Of a stretch of 64,000 bases of DNA, positions 44,330 through 53,558 are shown piece after piece (positions within the stretch are counted from its first letter, which is position 1; every line of letters starts with the position of its first letter). This stretch comes from Limnohabitans sp. 2KL-17 (GTDB lineage Bacteria > Pseudomonadota > Gammaproteobacteria > Burkholderiales > Burkholderiaceae_C). The notes beneath the pieces were generated by a model, which saw only the letters and a program-made list of their open reading frames with translations, was not told the DNA's origin and made no database searches. The position numbers and the translations under genes were made by a program. The stretch spans positions 1-64,000 of the forward strand of contig NZ_NESK01000024.1 in NCBI RefSeq assembly GCF_003063415.1. Direction: 5' to 3'.

Positions 44330-47026
44330 TCAAACGACCACGTTGACCAAACGGCCGGGCACCACGATGACCTTTTTCGGCGAAGCCCCTGCGGCCTGCT
44401 TGATAAAAGCTTCACTGGCCAAGGCCATCTGCTCGATCTGCGCTTTGTCGGCCGTGGCTGGCACCAGGATGGCGCCACGCAATTTGCCATTGATCTGCAG
44501 CATCAGTTCGATCTGGTCACGCACCAGCGCAGACTCGTCCACTTCAGGCCAGGGTGCATCGAGCAACTCCCCCACGGCCTTGGCAAATCCGAGTTCTTTC
44601 CACACTTCATCGGTAATGTGAGGGCAAGCGGGGTAGAGCATTCGCATCAACAACGAAACGCCTTCGCACAAGGCAGCGGTGTCGCCATCGCTGAAATGAC
44701 CGTCAGCCGGCTTGAAATCCTCCAGGGCATTGAGCAACTTCATGCAACCCGACACCACGGTGTTGTATTGCATGCGCTCGTAGTCGTACCCCACTTGCTT
44801 GAGCACCAGGTGCACCTCGCGGCGCAAGGCCTTGGCCGAGTCACTCAGGCTGGCCTGGCTCAGGTCCTTGGCGGTGGCCGAGCGCAGCAGTTCGTGGTGC
44901 TTGAAGGCAAAGTTCCAAACCCGGCGCAAGAAGCGGTAGCTGCCCTCCACGGCCGAGTCGTTCCACTCCAGCGTCACCTCGGGGGGCGCGGTGAACATGG
45001 TGTAGAGGCGGGCGGTATCGGCGCCGTATTTTTCGATCAGGTCTTGCGGGTCGACACCATTGTTCTTGGACTTGGACATGGTGCCCACGCCCTCGTAGTC
45101 GATGGCGGTGCCCACGGGCAACTTGCCGTCGCTGCTGTCTGCTTCGTTTTTGAGTTTGGCGCCGATGACCTTGCCGGTGTCGTCGAGCACGTGCTCGACA
45201 TCGTGCGGCCAGAAATAATCCTTGCCCCCCTTGGTGGTGCGACGGGAGTAAATGTGGTTCAGCACCATGCCCTGCGTGAGCAGTTTGCTGAAAGGCTCAT
45301 CGACCTTGACCAGACCCAGATCGCGCATGACTTTGGTCCAGAAACGGGCGTACAACAGGTGCAGGATGGCGTGCTCGATGCCGCCGATGTACTGGTCCAT
45401 CGGCATCCAGTAATCGGCACCTTCTGCGACCATGGCCTCTTGGTTCTTGGGGTCGCAATAACGCATGTAATACCAAGACGAGTCCACAAAGGTGTCCATG
45501 GTGTCTGTCTCGCGGCGGGCAGGTTGGCCGCACACAGGGCAGGTGACACCCGCATGGAAGCCTTCATGCTTGATCAGCGGATTGCCCGAGCCATCGGGGA
45601 TGCAGTCTTGCGGCAAGACCACAGGCAGGTCTTTTTCGGGCACGGGCACGGCGCCGTGCTCGGCACAATGAATGATCGGAATCGGCGTGCCCCAATAGCG
45701 TTGACGGCTCACACCCCAATCGCGCAAACGCCAGGTGGTCTTTTTCTCGCCAAGGCCTTTGGCCGCGAGCAGCTCAGCAACTTTGTTACCCGCTGCTTTT
45801 TGGTTCAGGCCATCCAGTTCGCCGGAGTTGACGTTCACGCAGTTTTGCTTGTCGCCATACCACTCTTGCCACACGGTGGCATCAAACGCCTGCCCCTTGA
45901 CGGACACCACCTGCCGGATCGGCAGCGCGTATTTCAAAGCGAACGCAAAGTCGCGCTCATCGTGCGCGGGCACGCCCATCACAGCACCATCGCCGTAACT
46001 CATCAACACATAGTTGCCCACCCACACCTCGATCTGCGCGCCCGTGAGCGGGTGCGTGACAAACAGACCCGTGGCCATGCCTTTTTTCTCTTGCGTGGCC
46101 AATTCGGCCTCGGTGGTGCCGCCCGATTGGCACTCTTCGAGGAAAGCAGCCAGCGCAGGGTTGCTGGCGGCGGCGTGCGCGCTGAGCGGGTGCTCGGCAG
46201 CCACTGCGCAAAACGTCACGCCCATGATGGTGTCTGCACGGGTGGTGAAGACATACATCTTGCCGTCACCGATCAGTGCGCCATCTGCGCCCTGGATCGA
46301 ATGCGCAAACGCAAAGCGCACGCCTTCGGACTTGCCGATCCAGTTTTCCTGCATCAGGCGCACCTTGTCAGGCCAGCCGTTCAGCGTGGCCTTGTCGTTG
46401 CCGATCTGAACATGGTCGAGCAACTCTTGCGCGTACGCAGTGATGTTCAGGTAATAACCAGGAATTTCGCGTTTTTCAACCGGTGCGCCCGTGCGCCAGC
46501 CTTTGCCGTCAATCACCTGTTCGTTGGCCAGCACGGTCTGGTCCACCGGGTCCCAGTTCACGACCTGGGTCTTGCGGTAGGCAGTCCCCTTTTCGAGCAT
46601 CTTGAGGAACAACCACTGGTTCCACTTGTAATACGTCGGGTCGCAGGTGGCGACTTCACGCGACCAGTCGATGGCCAAACCCATCGCCTGCATCTGCTTT
46701 TTCATGTAGGCAATGTTTTCGTAAGTCCACTTCGCAGGCGGGACGCCGTTTTTCAGGGCGGCATTTTCTGCAGGCAGGCCAAAAGCATCCCACCCCATGG
46801 GCATCAGGACATTGAAGCCCTTCATGCGCAGGCTGCGGGTCAGCATGTCGTTGATGGTGTAGTTGCGCACGTGGCCCATGTGCAGCTTGCCGCTGGGGTA
46901 GGGCAACATGGAGCAGGCGTAGAACTTCTTTTTGTTGGCGTCTTCGGTCACGCGGTAGGCATCACGGCCCGTCCAGCGTGCCTGCGCTGCGGGTTCGACT
47001 TCGAGGTGGTTGTACTTGTCTTGCAT
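44330..47026 (-). CDS. leuS: Leucyl-tRNA synthetase
   Basis: Class I aminoacyl-tRNA synthetase, 898 aa. HIGH motif in [18 protein letters not shown] (about 36-53), the editing CP1 domain with the threonine-rich region [15 protein letters not shown], the zinc-like site [30 protein letters not shown], and KMSKS as [14 protein letters not shown] (about 651). It ends with an anticodon-binding helical domain and the LeuS C-terminal domain ([17 protein letters not shown]). The gene heads the leuS-lptE-holA unit. Confidence 0.97.
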   Translation of the reverse strand: MQDKYNHLEVEPAAQARWTGRDAYRVTEDANKKKFYACSMLPYPSGKLHMGHVRNYTINDMLTRSLRMKGFNVLMPMGWDAFGLPAENAALKNGVPPAKWTYENIAYMKKQMQAMGLAIDWSREVATCDPTYYKWNQWLFLKMLEKGTAYRKTQVVNWDPVDQTVLANEQVIDGKGWRTGAPVEKREIPGYYLNITAYAQELLDHVQIGNDKATLNGWPDKVRLMQENWIGKSEGVRFAFAHSIQGADGALIGDGKMYVFTTRADTIMGVTFCAVAAEHPLSAHAAASNPALAAFLEECQSGGTTEAELATQEKKGMATGLFVTHPLTGAQIEVWVGNYVLMSYGDGAVMGVPAHDERDFAFALKYALPIRQVVSVKGQAFDATVWQEWYGDKQNCVNVNSGELDGLNQKAAGNKVAELLAAKGLGEKKTTWRLRDWGVSRQRYWGTPIPIIHCAEHGAVPVPEKDLPVVLPQDCIPDGSGNPLIKHEGFHAGVTCPVCGQPARRETDTMDTFVDSSWYYMRYCDPKNQEAMVAEGADYWMPMDQYIGGIEHAILHLLYARFWTKVMRDLGLVKVDEPFSKLLTQGMVLNHIYSRRTTKGGKDYFWPHDVEHVLDDTGKVIGAKLKNEADSSDGKLPVGTAIDYEGVGTMSKSKNNGVDPQDLIEKYGADTARLYTMFTAPPEVTLEWNDSAVEGSYRFLRRVWNFAFKHHELLRSATAKDLSQASLSDSAKALRREVHLVLKQVGYDYERMQYNTVVSGCMKLLNALEDFKPADGHFSDGDTAALCEGVSLLMRMLYPACPHITDEVWKELGFAKAVGELLDAPWPEVDESALVRDQIELMLQINGKLRGAILVPATADKAQIEQMALASEAFIKQAAGASPKKVIVVPGRLVNVVV

Positions 47027-47084
47027 AGGGCTAAATTGTAGGGGTTAGGGTGAGATGGCCCGCCCGCTGACACGCACAACAGCG

Positions 47085-47510
47085 TCAGGGCTTGCGGGCT
47101 TGGGTCTGCGCCACAAAACCGATGCGCGACAGCCCGGCTTTTTGGGCCAGCCCCATGGCCTCTACCACCCGGCCGTAGGGTACAGACTGGTCTGCACGCA
47201 ATTCCAGTTCGGTGTTCGGGTTGCGCTGGGCAGCGGCAGACAAGCGCTGGCGCAGTGCCTCCGGAGAAATGGGCTGGTCGTTCAGGTACAAGGCGCCTTG
47301 GGCGTCCACCACCAAGGACACGGCCTGAGGGGCTGCGCCAGCTTCCCCCCCTTCGCTTTGGGGCAAGTCCAGCCGTATCGCGCTGGTCATGAAAGGGGCC
47401 GTCAGGATAAAAATGACCAACAGCACCAGCATCACGTCCACCATGGGGGTGACATTGATCTCGCTCATGGGCGCATCCGGTTTCGAGGATTCCATGCGAC
47501 CAAAGGCCAT
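47085..47510 (-). CDS. ExbD/TolR-family biopolymer transport protein
   Basis: A 141-aa single-helix protein with INVTPMVDVMLVLLVIFILTAPF, holding the conserved aspartate, and a periplasmic domain ending in VVEAMGLAQKAGLSRIGFVAQ. It pairs with the ExbB/TolQ-like gene 3 nt upstream on the same strand. Without tolA, tolB or pal next to it, TolR or ExbD roles cannot be separated; the residues MSEINVTPMVDV are closer to TolR. It is the third ExbD-like gene in the window. Confidence 0.85.
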   Translation of the reverse strand: MAFGRMESSKPDAPMSEINVTPMVDVMLVLLVIFILTAPFMTSAIRLDLPQSEGGEAGAAPQAVSLVVDAQGALYLNDQPISPEALRQRLSAAAQRNPNTELELRADQSVPYGRVVEAMGLAQKAGLSRIGFVAQTQARKP

Positions 47511-47513
47511 GAC

Positions 47514-48158
47514 TCAGTCCCGCGAATCGGCCAGGAGGCCACGCAGATCATGGGCAAAGCCCTCGAGATCGGCCTCAATCTGATTGACTTTGCGACCCAG
47601 AATGTTGTAGCCCAGCACCGCCGGAATGGCCACCGCGAGGCCGGCAGCGGTCATGATCAGGGCCTCGCCCACGGGACCTGCCACCTTGTCGATGGTCAAC
47701 TGCCCGGCTTCGGCCATGCCTGTCAATGCGTTGAAAATGCCCCAAACCGTGCCCAAAAGACCCAAAAAAGGCGAGATGGACCCGGCGGTTGCCAACCACA
47801 CCTGGCCCCATTGCAAGCGCTGAACCACAGCTTGCAGTGCATCGCGCAACACCCGAGTCAATTGTTGGTGGCGGTCTCCGGCACAAGCCAGTGAGCCCCC
47901 CACCGGAAGCAAGGTGGCTTCGAGCAAAGGTGCCATGCAGGCATCGCGGTCAAACTGGGCCACGCGTTGCTGGGCTTCATGCAAAGCCGGCGCCTGCCAA
48001 AAAGCGGCAATGCTGCGACGCACATCCACACCGGCTCGGGCCAGCAAACGCCATTTCCAGACCATCACCACCCAACTGCCGACCGACAATGCCAGCAGAG
48101 CCAGCGCCAGCAGTCGGCTGACGAGGTCGCTGTGCAGCAAAAATTCGTTGAGACTCAT
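47514..48158 (-). CDS. ExbB/TolQ-family proton channel protein
   Basis: A 214-aa MotA/TolQ/ExbB protein with an N-terminal helix (LLALALLALSVGSWVVMVWKW) and the conserved pair VWLATAGSISPFLGLLGTVWGIFNAL and VGEALIMTAAGLAVAIPAVLGYN. It lacks the signal-peptide extension seen in the tonB-linked exbB at 13.5 kb, so the two are distinct paralogues. The stop and the next gene's start are 3 nt apart. dapB lies 22 nt upstream... on the same strand, so the three may be co-transcribed. Confidence 0.87.
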   Translation of the reverse strand: MSLNEFLLHSDLVSRLLALALLALSVGSWVVMVWKWRLLARAGVDVRRSIAAFWQAPALHEAQQRVAQFDRDACMAPLLEATLLPVGGSLACAGDRHQQLTRVLRDALQAVVQRLQWGQVWLATAGSISPFLGLLGTVWGIFNALTGMAEAGQLTIDKVAGPVGEALIMTAAGLAVAIPAVLGYNILGRKVNQIEADLEGFAHDLRGLLADSRD

Positions 48159-48180
48159 GAAGGCAATGGGCTGCGAGAAC

Positions 48181-48996
48181 TCAGCGCAAGCTCAACACGT
48201 CAAACATGTCAAACAGGCCGTGCTGCTGTGTGGCCAGATAGCGCGCGGCACGGAGGCTGCCTTGTGCATAGGTGGATCGGCTGGAGGATTTATGGGTCAC
48301 TTCGATGCGTTCGCCAATGCCAGCGAAAAGCACAGTGTGGTCGCCCACGATGTCACCGCCCCGGATGGTGGCAAATCCGATACTTGATGGATCGCGCTCG
48401 CCTGTATGGCCGTAACGCTCGTACACCGCGCAATCTTTCAGGTCTCTGCCCATGGCCTCAGCGATCACTTCGCCCATTTTGAGCGCGGTGCCCGATGGTG
48501 CATCCACCTTGTGGCGATGGTGAGCTTCAATGATCTCGATGTCGTAGCCGGTCGACATGGCTTGCGCAGCCATTTGCAGCAGCTTGAGGGTGACGTTGAC
48601 GCCCACACTCATGTTGGGGGCCATCACGATGGCGATGTCCTTGGCAATTTCAGTGATTTCCACTTTTTGCGCATCGGTGAAACCGGTCGTGCCAATCACG
48701 GCCTTGACGCCCAGTTCACGGCAAACCTTGAGGTGGGCCAGGGTGCCTTCAGGGCGTGTGAAATCAATCAGGCAAGCGGCGTTTTTCAAGCCTGCATGCA
48801 GGTCGGACGTCACCAAAATACCGCTGGCTTTGCCCAAAGGGGCTGCAGCATCGTGACCTTGCGCTGGGCTGGCAGCCATGTCCAAAGCACCGGCAAGGCG
48901 GCAATCTTGCGAGCCCATGATGGCCTCGATGAGCATGTGCCCCATGCGGCCAGAAGCCCCTGCAACAGTGATCGGCAAATCGGTCAATTGGGTCAT
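48181..48996 (-). CDS. dapB: 4-hydroxy-tetrahydrodipicolinate reductase
   Basis: Lysine/diaminopimelate pathway enzyme, 271 aa. NAD(P)-binding motif [41 protein letters not shown], and the substrate/catalytic block [24 protein letters not shown]. It closes with [26 protein letters not shown]. The frame is open 19 codons further, but [13 protein letters not shown] at 48996 is the natural start. It is preceded on the same strand by bamE with a 60-nt gap. Confidence 0.95.
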   Translation of the reverse strand: MTQLTDLPITVAGASGRMGHMLIEAIMGSQDCRLAGALDMAASPAQGHDAAAPLGKASGILVTSDLHAGLKNAACLIDFTRPEGTLAHLKVCRELGVKAVIGTTGFTDAQKVEITEIAKDIAIVMAPNMSVGVNVTLKLLQMAAQAMSTGYDIEIIEAHHRHKVDAPSGTALKMGEVIAEAMGRDLKDCAVYERYGHTGERDPSSIGFATIRGGDIVGDHTVLFAGIGERIEVTHKSSSRSTYAQGSLRAARYLATQQHGLFDMFDVLSLR

Positions 48997-49056
48997 GTGA
49001 TTTCTAGAATGAAAAATGATCACGCCCTCGGGCATCCGGCCCGAGCTGGGCACCCA

Positions 49057-49596
49057 TTAACGGGGTGTTGGCTCCAAAGGGGGATAAGTGGCGGGGAGCG
49101 CTGCAGCGCGTCCGGCATCGCTTGGTGCTTTTTTCACAGGAAACTTGTTCAAGTCTTCTTCACTCGCCTGCAGGCTGGGAACGCTGGCAGCCTTGCGTTG
49201 AACAACCAAGCGTTCAATAAACTCGGACTCGCTGGGCAATTCGCCGCCTTCTATCGAAGTGAGCACATCGCCCTTGAAGTAGACGGTGAGTTGAAAGCTT
49301 TGGGCTGGCACACCTTGGCGGCGGATGCTGAAGGCATAGTCCCAGCGGTCAGCGTGAAACAGGCTGGTCACCAGGGGCGTGCCCAGAATGTCACGCACCT
49401 GCGCACGGGCCATGCCCGGACTGAGCGCCAGACGCTGCTCCTTGGAGACAAAGTTGCCTTGCACCACCTCCGGCACATAAGGCTTGAAGGTGTCACCGCC
49501 AAAGCTGCCCAAGCTGCCACAGCCGGCCAAACTGGAACACACAAGGAGCATGGCCAGGCGGGCGCCTGTCACAGGGAAAGTCAGGGTTGCTGTCAT
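49057..49596 (-). CDS. bamE: Outer membrane assembly lipoprotein BamE
   Basis: Part of the BAM complex that inserts beta-barrel proteins. The 179-aa precursor has a signal peptide ending in lipobox LAGC, then the SmpA/OmlA domain: YVPEVVQGNFVSKEQRLALSPGMARAQVRDILGTPLVTSLFHADRWDYAF, and LTVYFKGDVLTSIEGGELPSE. A charged and proline-rich C-terminal tail of about 50 residues extends past the domain. It is divergent from fur across 85 bp, a conserved pairing in beta- and gammaproteobacteria. Confidence 0.93.
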   Translation of the reverse strand: MTATLTFPVTGARLAMLLVCSSLAGCGSLGSFGGDTFKPYVPEVVQGNFVSKEQRLALSPGMARAQVRDILGTPLVTSLFHADRWDYAFSIRRQGVPAQSFQLTVYFKGDVLTSIEGGELPSESEFIERLVVQRKAASVPSLQASEEDLNKFPVKKAPSDAGRAAALPATYPPLEPTPR

Positions 49597-49681
49597 GGTT
49601 GAGGGCGGGCCGATATGATCAACTCATTGTAGCGGCAGCTTAATGCCCGGCCCGGTTTCGCACACCCAAACACCTTTGACC

Positions 49682-50110
49682 ATGACCCAAATCCACGAAT
49701 TGAAAAGCAATGGGCTGAAAGCCACGCTACCCCGCTTGACTATTCTGGAAGTGTTTCAAAGCGGTGCCCAACGCCACATGACCGCTGAAGATGTGTTCCG
49801 TCAACTTCTGCTCGAACACAAGGACATTGGCCTGGCCACGGTGTATCGGGTCCTGACCCAGTTTGAACAAGCCGGAATTTTGAGCCGCAACCACTTTGAA
49901 AGCGGCAAAGCGGTCTACGAACTCAATGAAGGCCAGCACCATGACCACATGGTTTGCCTGGACTGCGGTCGGGTCGAGGAGTTTTATGACCCGGAAATCG
50001 AGTCAAGACAGCAAGCTGTGGCCGAGGCCAAGGGGTTTGTGATCGCCGATCACGCCTTGAGTCTCTATGCCCATTGCACACAAAGCCCTTGCCCTCACCG
50101 CCCGCGCTGA
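49682..50110 (+). CDS. fur: Ferric uptake regulator Fur
   Basis: Iron-responsive repressor, 142 aa. N-terminal winged helix (LKSNGLKATLPRLTILEVF, IGLATVYRVLTQFEQAGIL) and C-terminal metal-binding/dimer domain with GQHHDHMVCLDCGRVEEFYD; the HHDH and CLDC motifs carry the metal ligands, and a second pair CTQSPC lies at the end. ATG 49682 is taken because MTQIHELKSNGLKATLPR is the standard N terminus; the frame is open 13 codons earlier. It likely controls the tonB-exbBD operon of this window, although I did not find a clear Fur box there. Confidence 0.95.
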   Translation: MTQIHELKSNGLKATLPRLTILEVFQSGAQRHMTAEDVFRQLLLEHKDIGLATVYRVLTQFEQAGILSRNHFESGKAVYELNEGQHHDHMVCLDCGRVEEFYDPEIESRQQAVAEAKGFVIADHALSLYAHCTQSPCPHRPR

Positions 50111-50125
50111 GCCGACAAGAGGCGC

Positions 50126-51067
50126 TTATTCCATGGCGCGGCGCTGCCGGTCGATGAAATCCTGGTAGGTGTCAATGCCACGCATCTGCAAAATGGTGTT
50201 GCGCACAGCTGCCTCCACCAACACGGCAATGTTGCGTCCCGCCACCACTTGAATCACCACTTTGCGCACCGGAATGCCAAGTATGTCTTGCACCAGTGGC
50301 TCAGACGGCAAGCGCTCGTAATCACGCTCCAGGGTTTCGCGTCGCACCAGGTGAACAATCAGCTTCAGTCGCATTTTGCGACGCACAGCGGTTTCGCCAA
50401 AAATGGCCCGGATATCCAGCAAGCCGATACCTCGGACTTCAAGCAAGTTTTGCAGCAAGTCGGGGCAGCGCGCCTCAATGGTGGTCTGGTTGATGCGGTA
50501 CAGATCGACGGCATCGTCGGCCACCAGGCCGTTACCGCGAGAAATCAACTCCAGGCCCAATTCGCTCTTGCCCAGGCCCGATTCGCCCGTGATCAGCACG
50601 CCCATGCCCAAAATATCCATGAACACACCGTGCATGGTGATGCGGTCGGCAAAGTGCTTGGACAAATAGGCCCGCAGCACATCAATTACAAAGGCCGATG
50701 ACTGGTCCGTGGAAAACATCGGAATCTGAGCGCGCTCACACATCGACAACAAGGCATCCGGCGCGACCTGGCCATCGGCCAAAATCAGGACAGGTGGCTC
50801 CAGAGTGACAATCCGCGAAATTCTGCGCGCGCAGTCTTCGGGGGTTGCGTTGGTCAGATAGGCGACTTCACGTGGGCCCAATATCTGGACCCGGTAGGGG
50901 TGAATGTAATTGAGGTAGCCGACCAAATCCGCACCAGAGCGGGCCTCGCGGACGGCCACTTCGTCAAACCGTCTCTCCGAAGCGCCCAGGCCGGCAACCC
51001 ATTGCCACTTCAGCTTGCTGCGATGGTCCTCAAACAGGACGTCAGCGCTGATCACGGAGGGTTTCAT
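50126..51067 (-). CDS. hprK: HPr kinase/phosphorylase
   Basis: A 313-aa bifunctional kinase acting on HPr Ser46. N-terminal domain with [23 protein letters not shown]; catalytic P-loop [27 protein letters not shown] and the HprK signature [32 protein letters not shown]. In proteobacteria with an incomplete PTS it belongs to the regulatory branch. ptsN lies 25 nt upstream on the same strand and hpf beyond, matching the usual betaproteobacterial order. Confidence 0.95.
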   Translation of the reverse strand: MKPSVISADVLFEDHRSKLKWQWVAGLGASERRFDEVAVREARSGADLVGYLNYIHPYRVQILGPREVAYLTNATPEDCARRISRIVTLEPPVLILADGQVAPDALLSMCERAQIPMFSTDQSSAFVIDVLRAYLSKHFADRITMHGVFMDILGMGVLITGESGLGKSELGLELISRGNGLVADDAVDLYRINQTTIEARCPDLLQNLLEVRGIGLLDIRAIFGETAVRRKMRLKLIVHLVRRETLERDYERLPSEPLVQDILGIPVRKVVIQVVAGRNIAVLVEAAVRNTILQMRGIDTYQDFIDRQRRAME

Positions 51068-51092
51068 GGCAAATGCTCAGGCTTGCGCCAAC

Positions 51093-51560
51093 TCAGGCGG
51101 TTTGAGCCGACTGCCACTGGGCGATCAACTGGTGCAAGTCCTCCTGGACCGAGCTGGCCTTGATCTTTTCCCGAAGGGCGGTATCACTGAGTAACTCGGC
51201 AATTTCGGACAAAATTTCCAGGTGTTTTTGGGTGGCTGCTTCGGGGACCAGCAAGAAAATCAGCAGACTGACGGGTTGCTCATCGGGCGCGTCAAATCCG
51301 ATCGGTTGGGCCAACTGGAAAACAGCCGCCATGGGAGCTTTCAGGCCCTTGATACGCCCGTGCGGGATGGCCACGCCGTGTCCCAAGCCGGTCGATCCCA
51401 GTCGCTCACGGGCGAACAGGCTGTCGGTGACCAAAGCACGGGATAACCCATGCAGGTTCTCAAAGAGAAGTCCGGCTTCTTCGAAAGCGCGTTTCTTGCT
51501 GGTGGCTTCCACCCCGACAAGAACTTGGGCAACAGGCAATATGGATGAAAGACGATTCAT
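51093..51560 (-). CDS. ptsN: Nitrogen-type PTS enzyme IIA (PtsN)
   Basis: A 155-aa EIIA-family protein with the phosphorylated histidine in LGHGVAIPHGRIKGL, preceded by the family pattern ARERLGSTG and followed by MAAVFQLAQPIGFDAPDEQPVSLLIFLLVPE. It works in regulation (potassium and nitrogen balance) rather than sugar uptake. It is followed by hprK at 25 nt; rpoN, often upstream of hpf in this cluster, is not present here. Confidence 0.94.
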   Translation of the reverse strand: MNRLSSILPVAQVLVGVEATSKKRAFEEAGLLFENLHGLSRALVTDSLFARERLGSTGLGHGVAIPHGRIKGLKAPMAAVFQLAQPIGFDAPDEQPVSLLIFLLVPEAATQKHLEILSEIAELLSDTALREKIKASSVQEDLHQLIAQWQSAQTA

Positions 51561-51667
51561 GTTCGAGCCGGATTATGCACCTTGCGCGGTCTCAAAAGTC
51601 ATCCATCACCCCTGTCCAGGGCCATGGGCACTTGTTGAGACCCATGATGAACAAAGCGCCACCATTG

Positions 51668-51690
51668 AAAAGGGCCACTTCCCGTGGCCC
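51668..51690 (-). terminator. Hairpin terminator after hpf
   Basis: GGGCCAC (51672-51678) and GTGGCCC (51684-51690) pair around a 5-nt loop; on minus they are followed by TTTTC. It lies 25 nt after the hpf stop and separates hpf from ptsN, so the hprK-ptsN pair probably has its own promoter in 51561-51667. Confidence 0.65.
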
Positions 51691-51714
51691 CATCTTGAAC
51701 AAAAACAAGCCCGA

Positions 51715-52044
51715 TCACATCATGCGCTTGGCTGCAGTGTGGTGATGATCAGTGATGCGGTTTTTGTGCTTGACCACTTGGCGGTCCAGTTTGTCCACCA
51801 AATCATCTACAGCGGCGTAGAGGTCTTCATGGGCGCTTTCTGCAAAGAGGTCATTGCCCTTGACATGGATGTTGCATTCAGCGCGTTGGCGCTTTTCTTT
51901 TTCTTTCTGCTTTTCGACGGACAACAGCACTTTGACATCGACCACTTGGTCAAAATGCCGCGTGATGCGGTCAAGCTTTCCTGTGACGTACTGACGCAAG
52001 GCCGGGGTCACCTCGAGATGGTGCCCGCTGATGGTTAAATTCAT
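51715..52044 (-). CDS. hpf: Ribosome hibernation promoting factor, short form
   Basis: A 109-aa HPF/RaiA-type protein that binds the small ribosomal subunit and supports ribosome inactivation in stationary phase. Domain pattern: [80 protein letters not shown]. The length fits the short form. The ATG at 52044 has GGAGG 8 nt upstream; an alternative ATG five codons before overlaps that site. It is preceded by a strong minus-strand hairpin with T-run. Confidence 0.93.
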   Translation of the reverse strand: MNLTISGHHLEVTPALRQYVTGKLDRITRHFDQVVDVKVLLSVEKQKEKEKRQRAECNIHVKGNDLFAESAHEDLYAAVDDLVDKLDRQVVKHKNRITDHHHTAAKRMM

Positions 52045-52070
52045 AGTCGTCGCCTCCATGGAATCAGGGT

Positions 52071-52117
52071 AAAAAAAGCCCCGCCGAAGCAGGGCTCCGA
52101 AACCACCCGCTCGGGTG
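52071..52117 (-). terminator. Two consecutive hairpins with T7 run upstream of hpf
   Basis: On minus, a CACCC/GGGTG hairpin (52104-52117) is followed by an 8-bp stem with a TTCG tetraloop (52077-52084 with 52089-52096, one G-T pair) and seven T (52071-52077). It lies 27 nt before the hpf start. It may end the MFS transcript after a 180-nt 3' tail, or act as an attenuator in an hpf leader. Confidence 0.7.
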
Positions 52118-52279
52118 ATTCAGCTTCACTATGCGCGCCATGCCATGGAAAAGCAAGGCACCCCAAGGTAAACCCCGAAAGGCCATGTCATTTGTCCGCA
52201 GACAGGCTTTTCAGTGCTATGGTTCTGGTTGATAGTTCACGCCAACTCTTCCAGCTGAACAAGCCGCCAGCGGCACCCA

Positions 52280-53500
52280 TCAGACTGAGGCGGCAGGTGC
52301 GCCATGCAGGCGCAAACGCCCCGCCAGCCAGGCGCTCAGTACGCTGGCCACGGTGCCCAACAACCCCGCTATCCAGTAAAAAGTCAGCTGACCCTGGTCG
52401 TCACGCCCGATGATGAGGCCCGCCACCAAGGCCGCCAGGCCCATGGAGGCGGATTGCACGGCCGAGTTGAGCGTCATGAAGATGCCGCGCAAACGCGGCT
52501 CTACGGCAGAGGAAATCATGGCCATGCCGGGAATCATGCGCCCACTCATGACGGTAAAAAACAAGGTCGATATGGCCAATAAGCCCCAAAGCGGAAGCCC
52601 TTGTGACAGCGTGGTGGCCATCAATGGCAACACCACCGCCAAAGCCAGGCGCTGGAACACCCGGACTTTGCCCACCCGGTCCGTTAAACGGCCAAAATAC
52701 CTTGCACTGAGCAATGTGGCCACGCCCCCGCACAGGTAGATCCAGGGTACTTCGCTGGTCTGCATACCGGCATTGGACTGCAGATAGATGGTGATGTAGG
52801 GAATCACCGTGAAAGCGGCAAACATCATCAATCCAGAAACCCCGAAGGCTTTGAGATGATTGGCATCGGCCAGCACCTGCCCGATGCCTCGCCACACGCC
52901 AGTCCGGTCGGGATGGTGCAGGTGTGCATCCAGGCGGGGCAAGGTTTGCCAGGCACCCAGCGACAGCAGACCCACCAGCAAGGCGATGCCGAAAAAGGGC
53001 GCGTGCCAGCTCAGGTGCGCCGCTAAGAACAGGCCCAGTGGCACCCCGGCCACCGTGGACACGGAAAACGAGGTCATCACCACACTCATGGCCCGGCCCC
53101 GGCGCTCAAAAGGGATGACATCGGCCACGATGGTTTGGGACAAAGCCGACAAAACACCCCCGAACACGCCGGCGGCCACACGGGCCAGCATCAGCGAGAG
53201 GTAATCGGGCGCCAGGCCGCATGCCAGCGTCGCCAGACCAAACAAGGTGTACATCACCAGCAGCAGGCGTTTTCGGCTGAAGCGGTCGATGTAGGTCGCC
53301 GCCATGAGGCCGGACAGACCAGCCGACAAGGTGTAGGCCGAGACCAACAGGCCAAACTGTGCGTTGCTGATGCCAAACAAGGCGGTGAACTGAGGCCCCA
53401 GCGGCATCATGATCATGAAATCCAGGATGTGGGTGAACTGGATGCCGGCCAGCGTGAAGAGCAGCCAGCGCTCTCGCCGCGGGGTCAAGTGAGGGGTCAT
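52280..53500 (-). CDS. Major facilitator superfamily drug/sugar permease (DHA1-like)
   Basis: A 406-aa membrane protein with twelve hydrophobic helices. MFS marks: ILDFMIMMPLGPQF in helix 1, the loop motif YIDRFSRKRLLLVMYTLFGL between helices 2 and 3, and RVAAGVFGGVLSALSQTIVADVIPFERRGRAMS in helices 4-5, then VAGVPLGLFLA (antiporter motif C-like), matching DHA1 efflux pumps of the AraJ/YdhP group. Substrate unknown. The start at 53500 (MTPHLTPRRER) is chosen; another ATG lies 12 nt upstream. No regulator is adjacent. Confidence 0.85.
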   Translation of the reverse strand: MTPHLTPRRERWLLFTLAGIQFTHILDFMIMMPLGPQFTALFGISNAQFGLLVSAYTLSAGLSGLMAATYIDRFSRKRLLLVMYTLFGLATLACGLAPDYLSLMLARVAAGVFGGVLSALSQTIVADVIPFERRGRAMSVVMTSFSVSTVAGVPLGLFLAAHLSWHAPFFGIALLVGLLSLGAWQTLPRLDAHLHHPDRTGVWRGIGQVLADANHLKAFGVSGLMMFAAFTVIPYITIYLQSNAGMQTSEVPWIYLCGGVATLLSARYFGRLTDRVGKVRVFQRLALAVVLPLMATTLSQGLPLWGLLAISTLFFTVMSGRMIPGMAMISSAVEPRLRGIFMTLNSAVQSASMGLAALVAGLIIGRDDQGQLTFYWIAGLLGTVASVLSAWLAGRLRLHGAPAASV

Positions 53501-53558
53501 GGAACAATGCAATGAAGTTGACTGAATCTAACACCCCGACAACAAACCTTCGCCAGCC

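Noticed and set aside
44207-47041. 944-codon open frame on plus opposite leuS
   Set aside because: Antisense shadow of leuS in GC-rich DNA; His/Val-rich composition without any domain.
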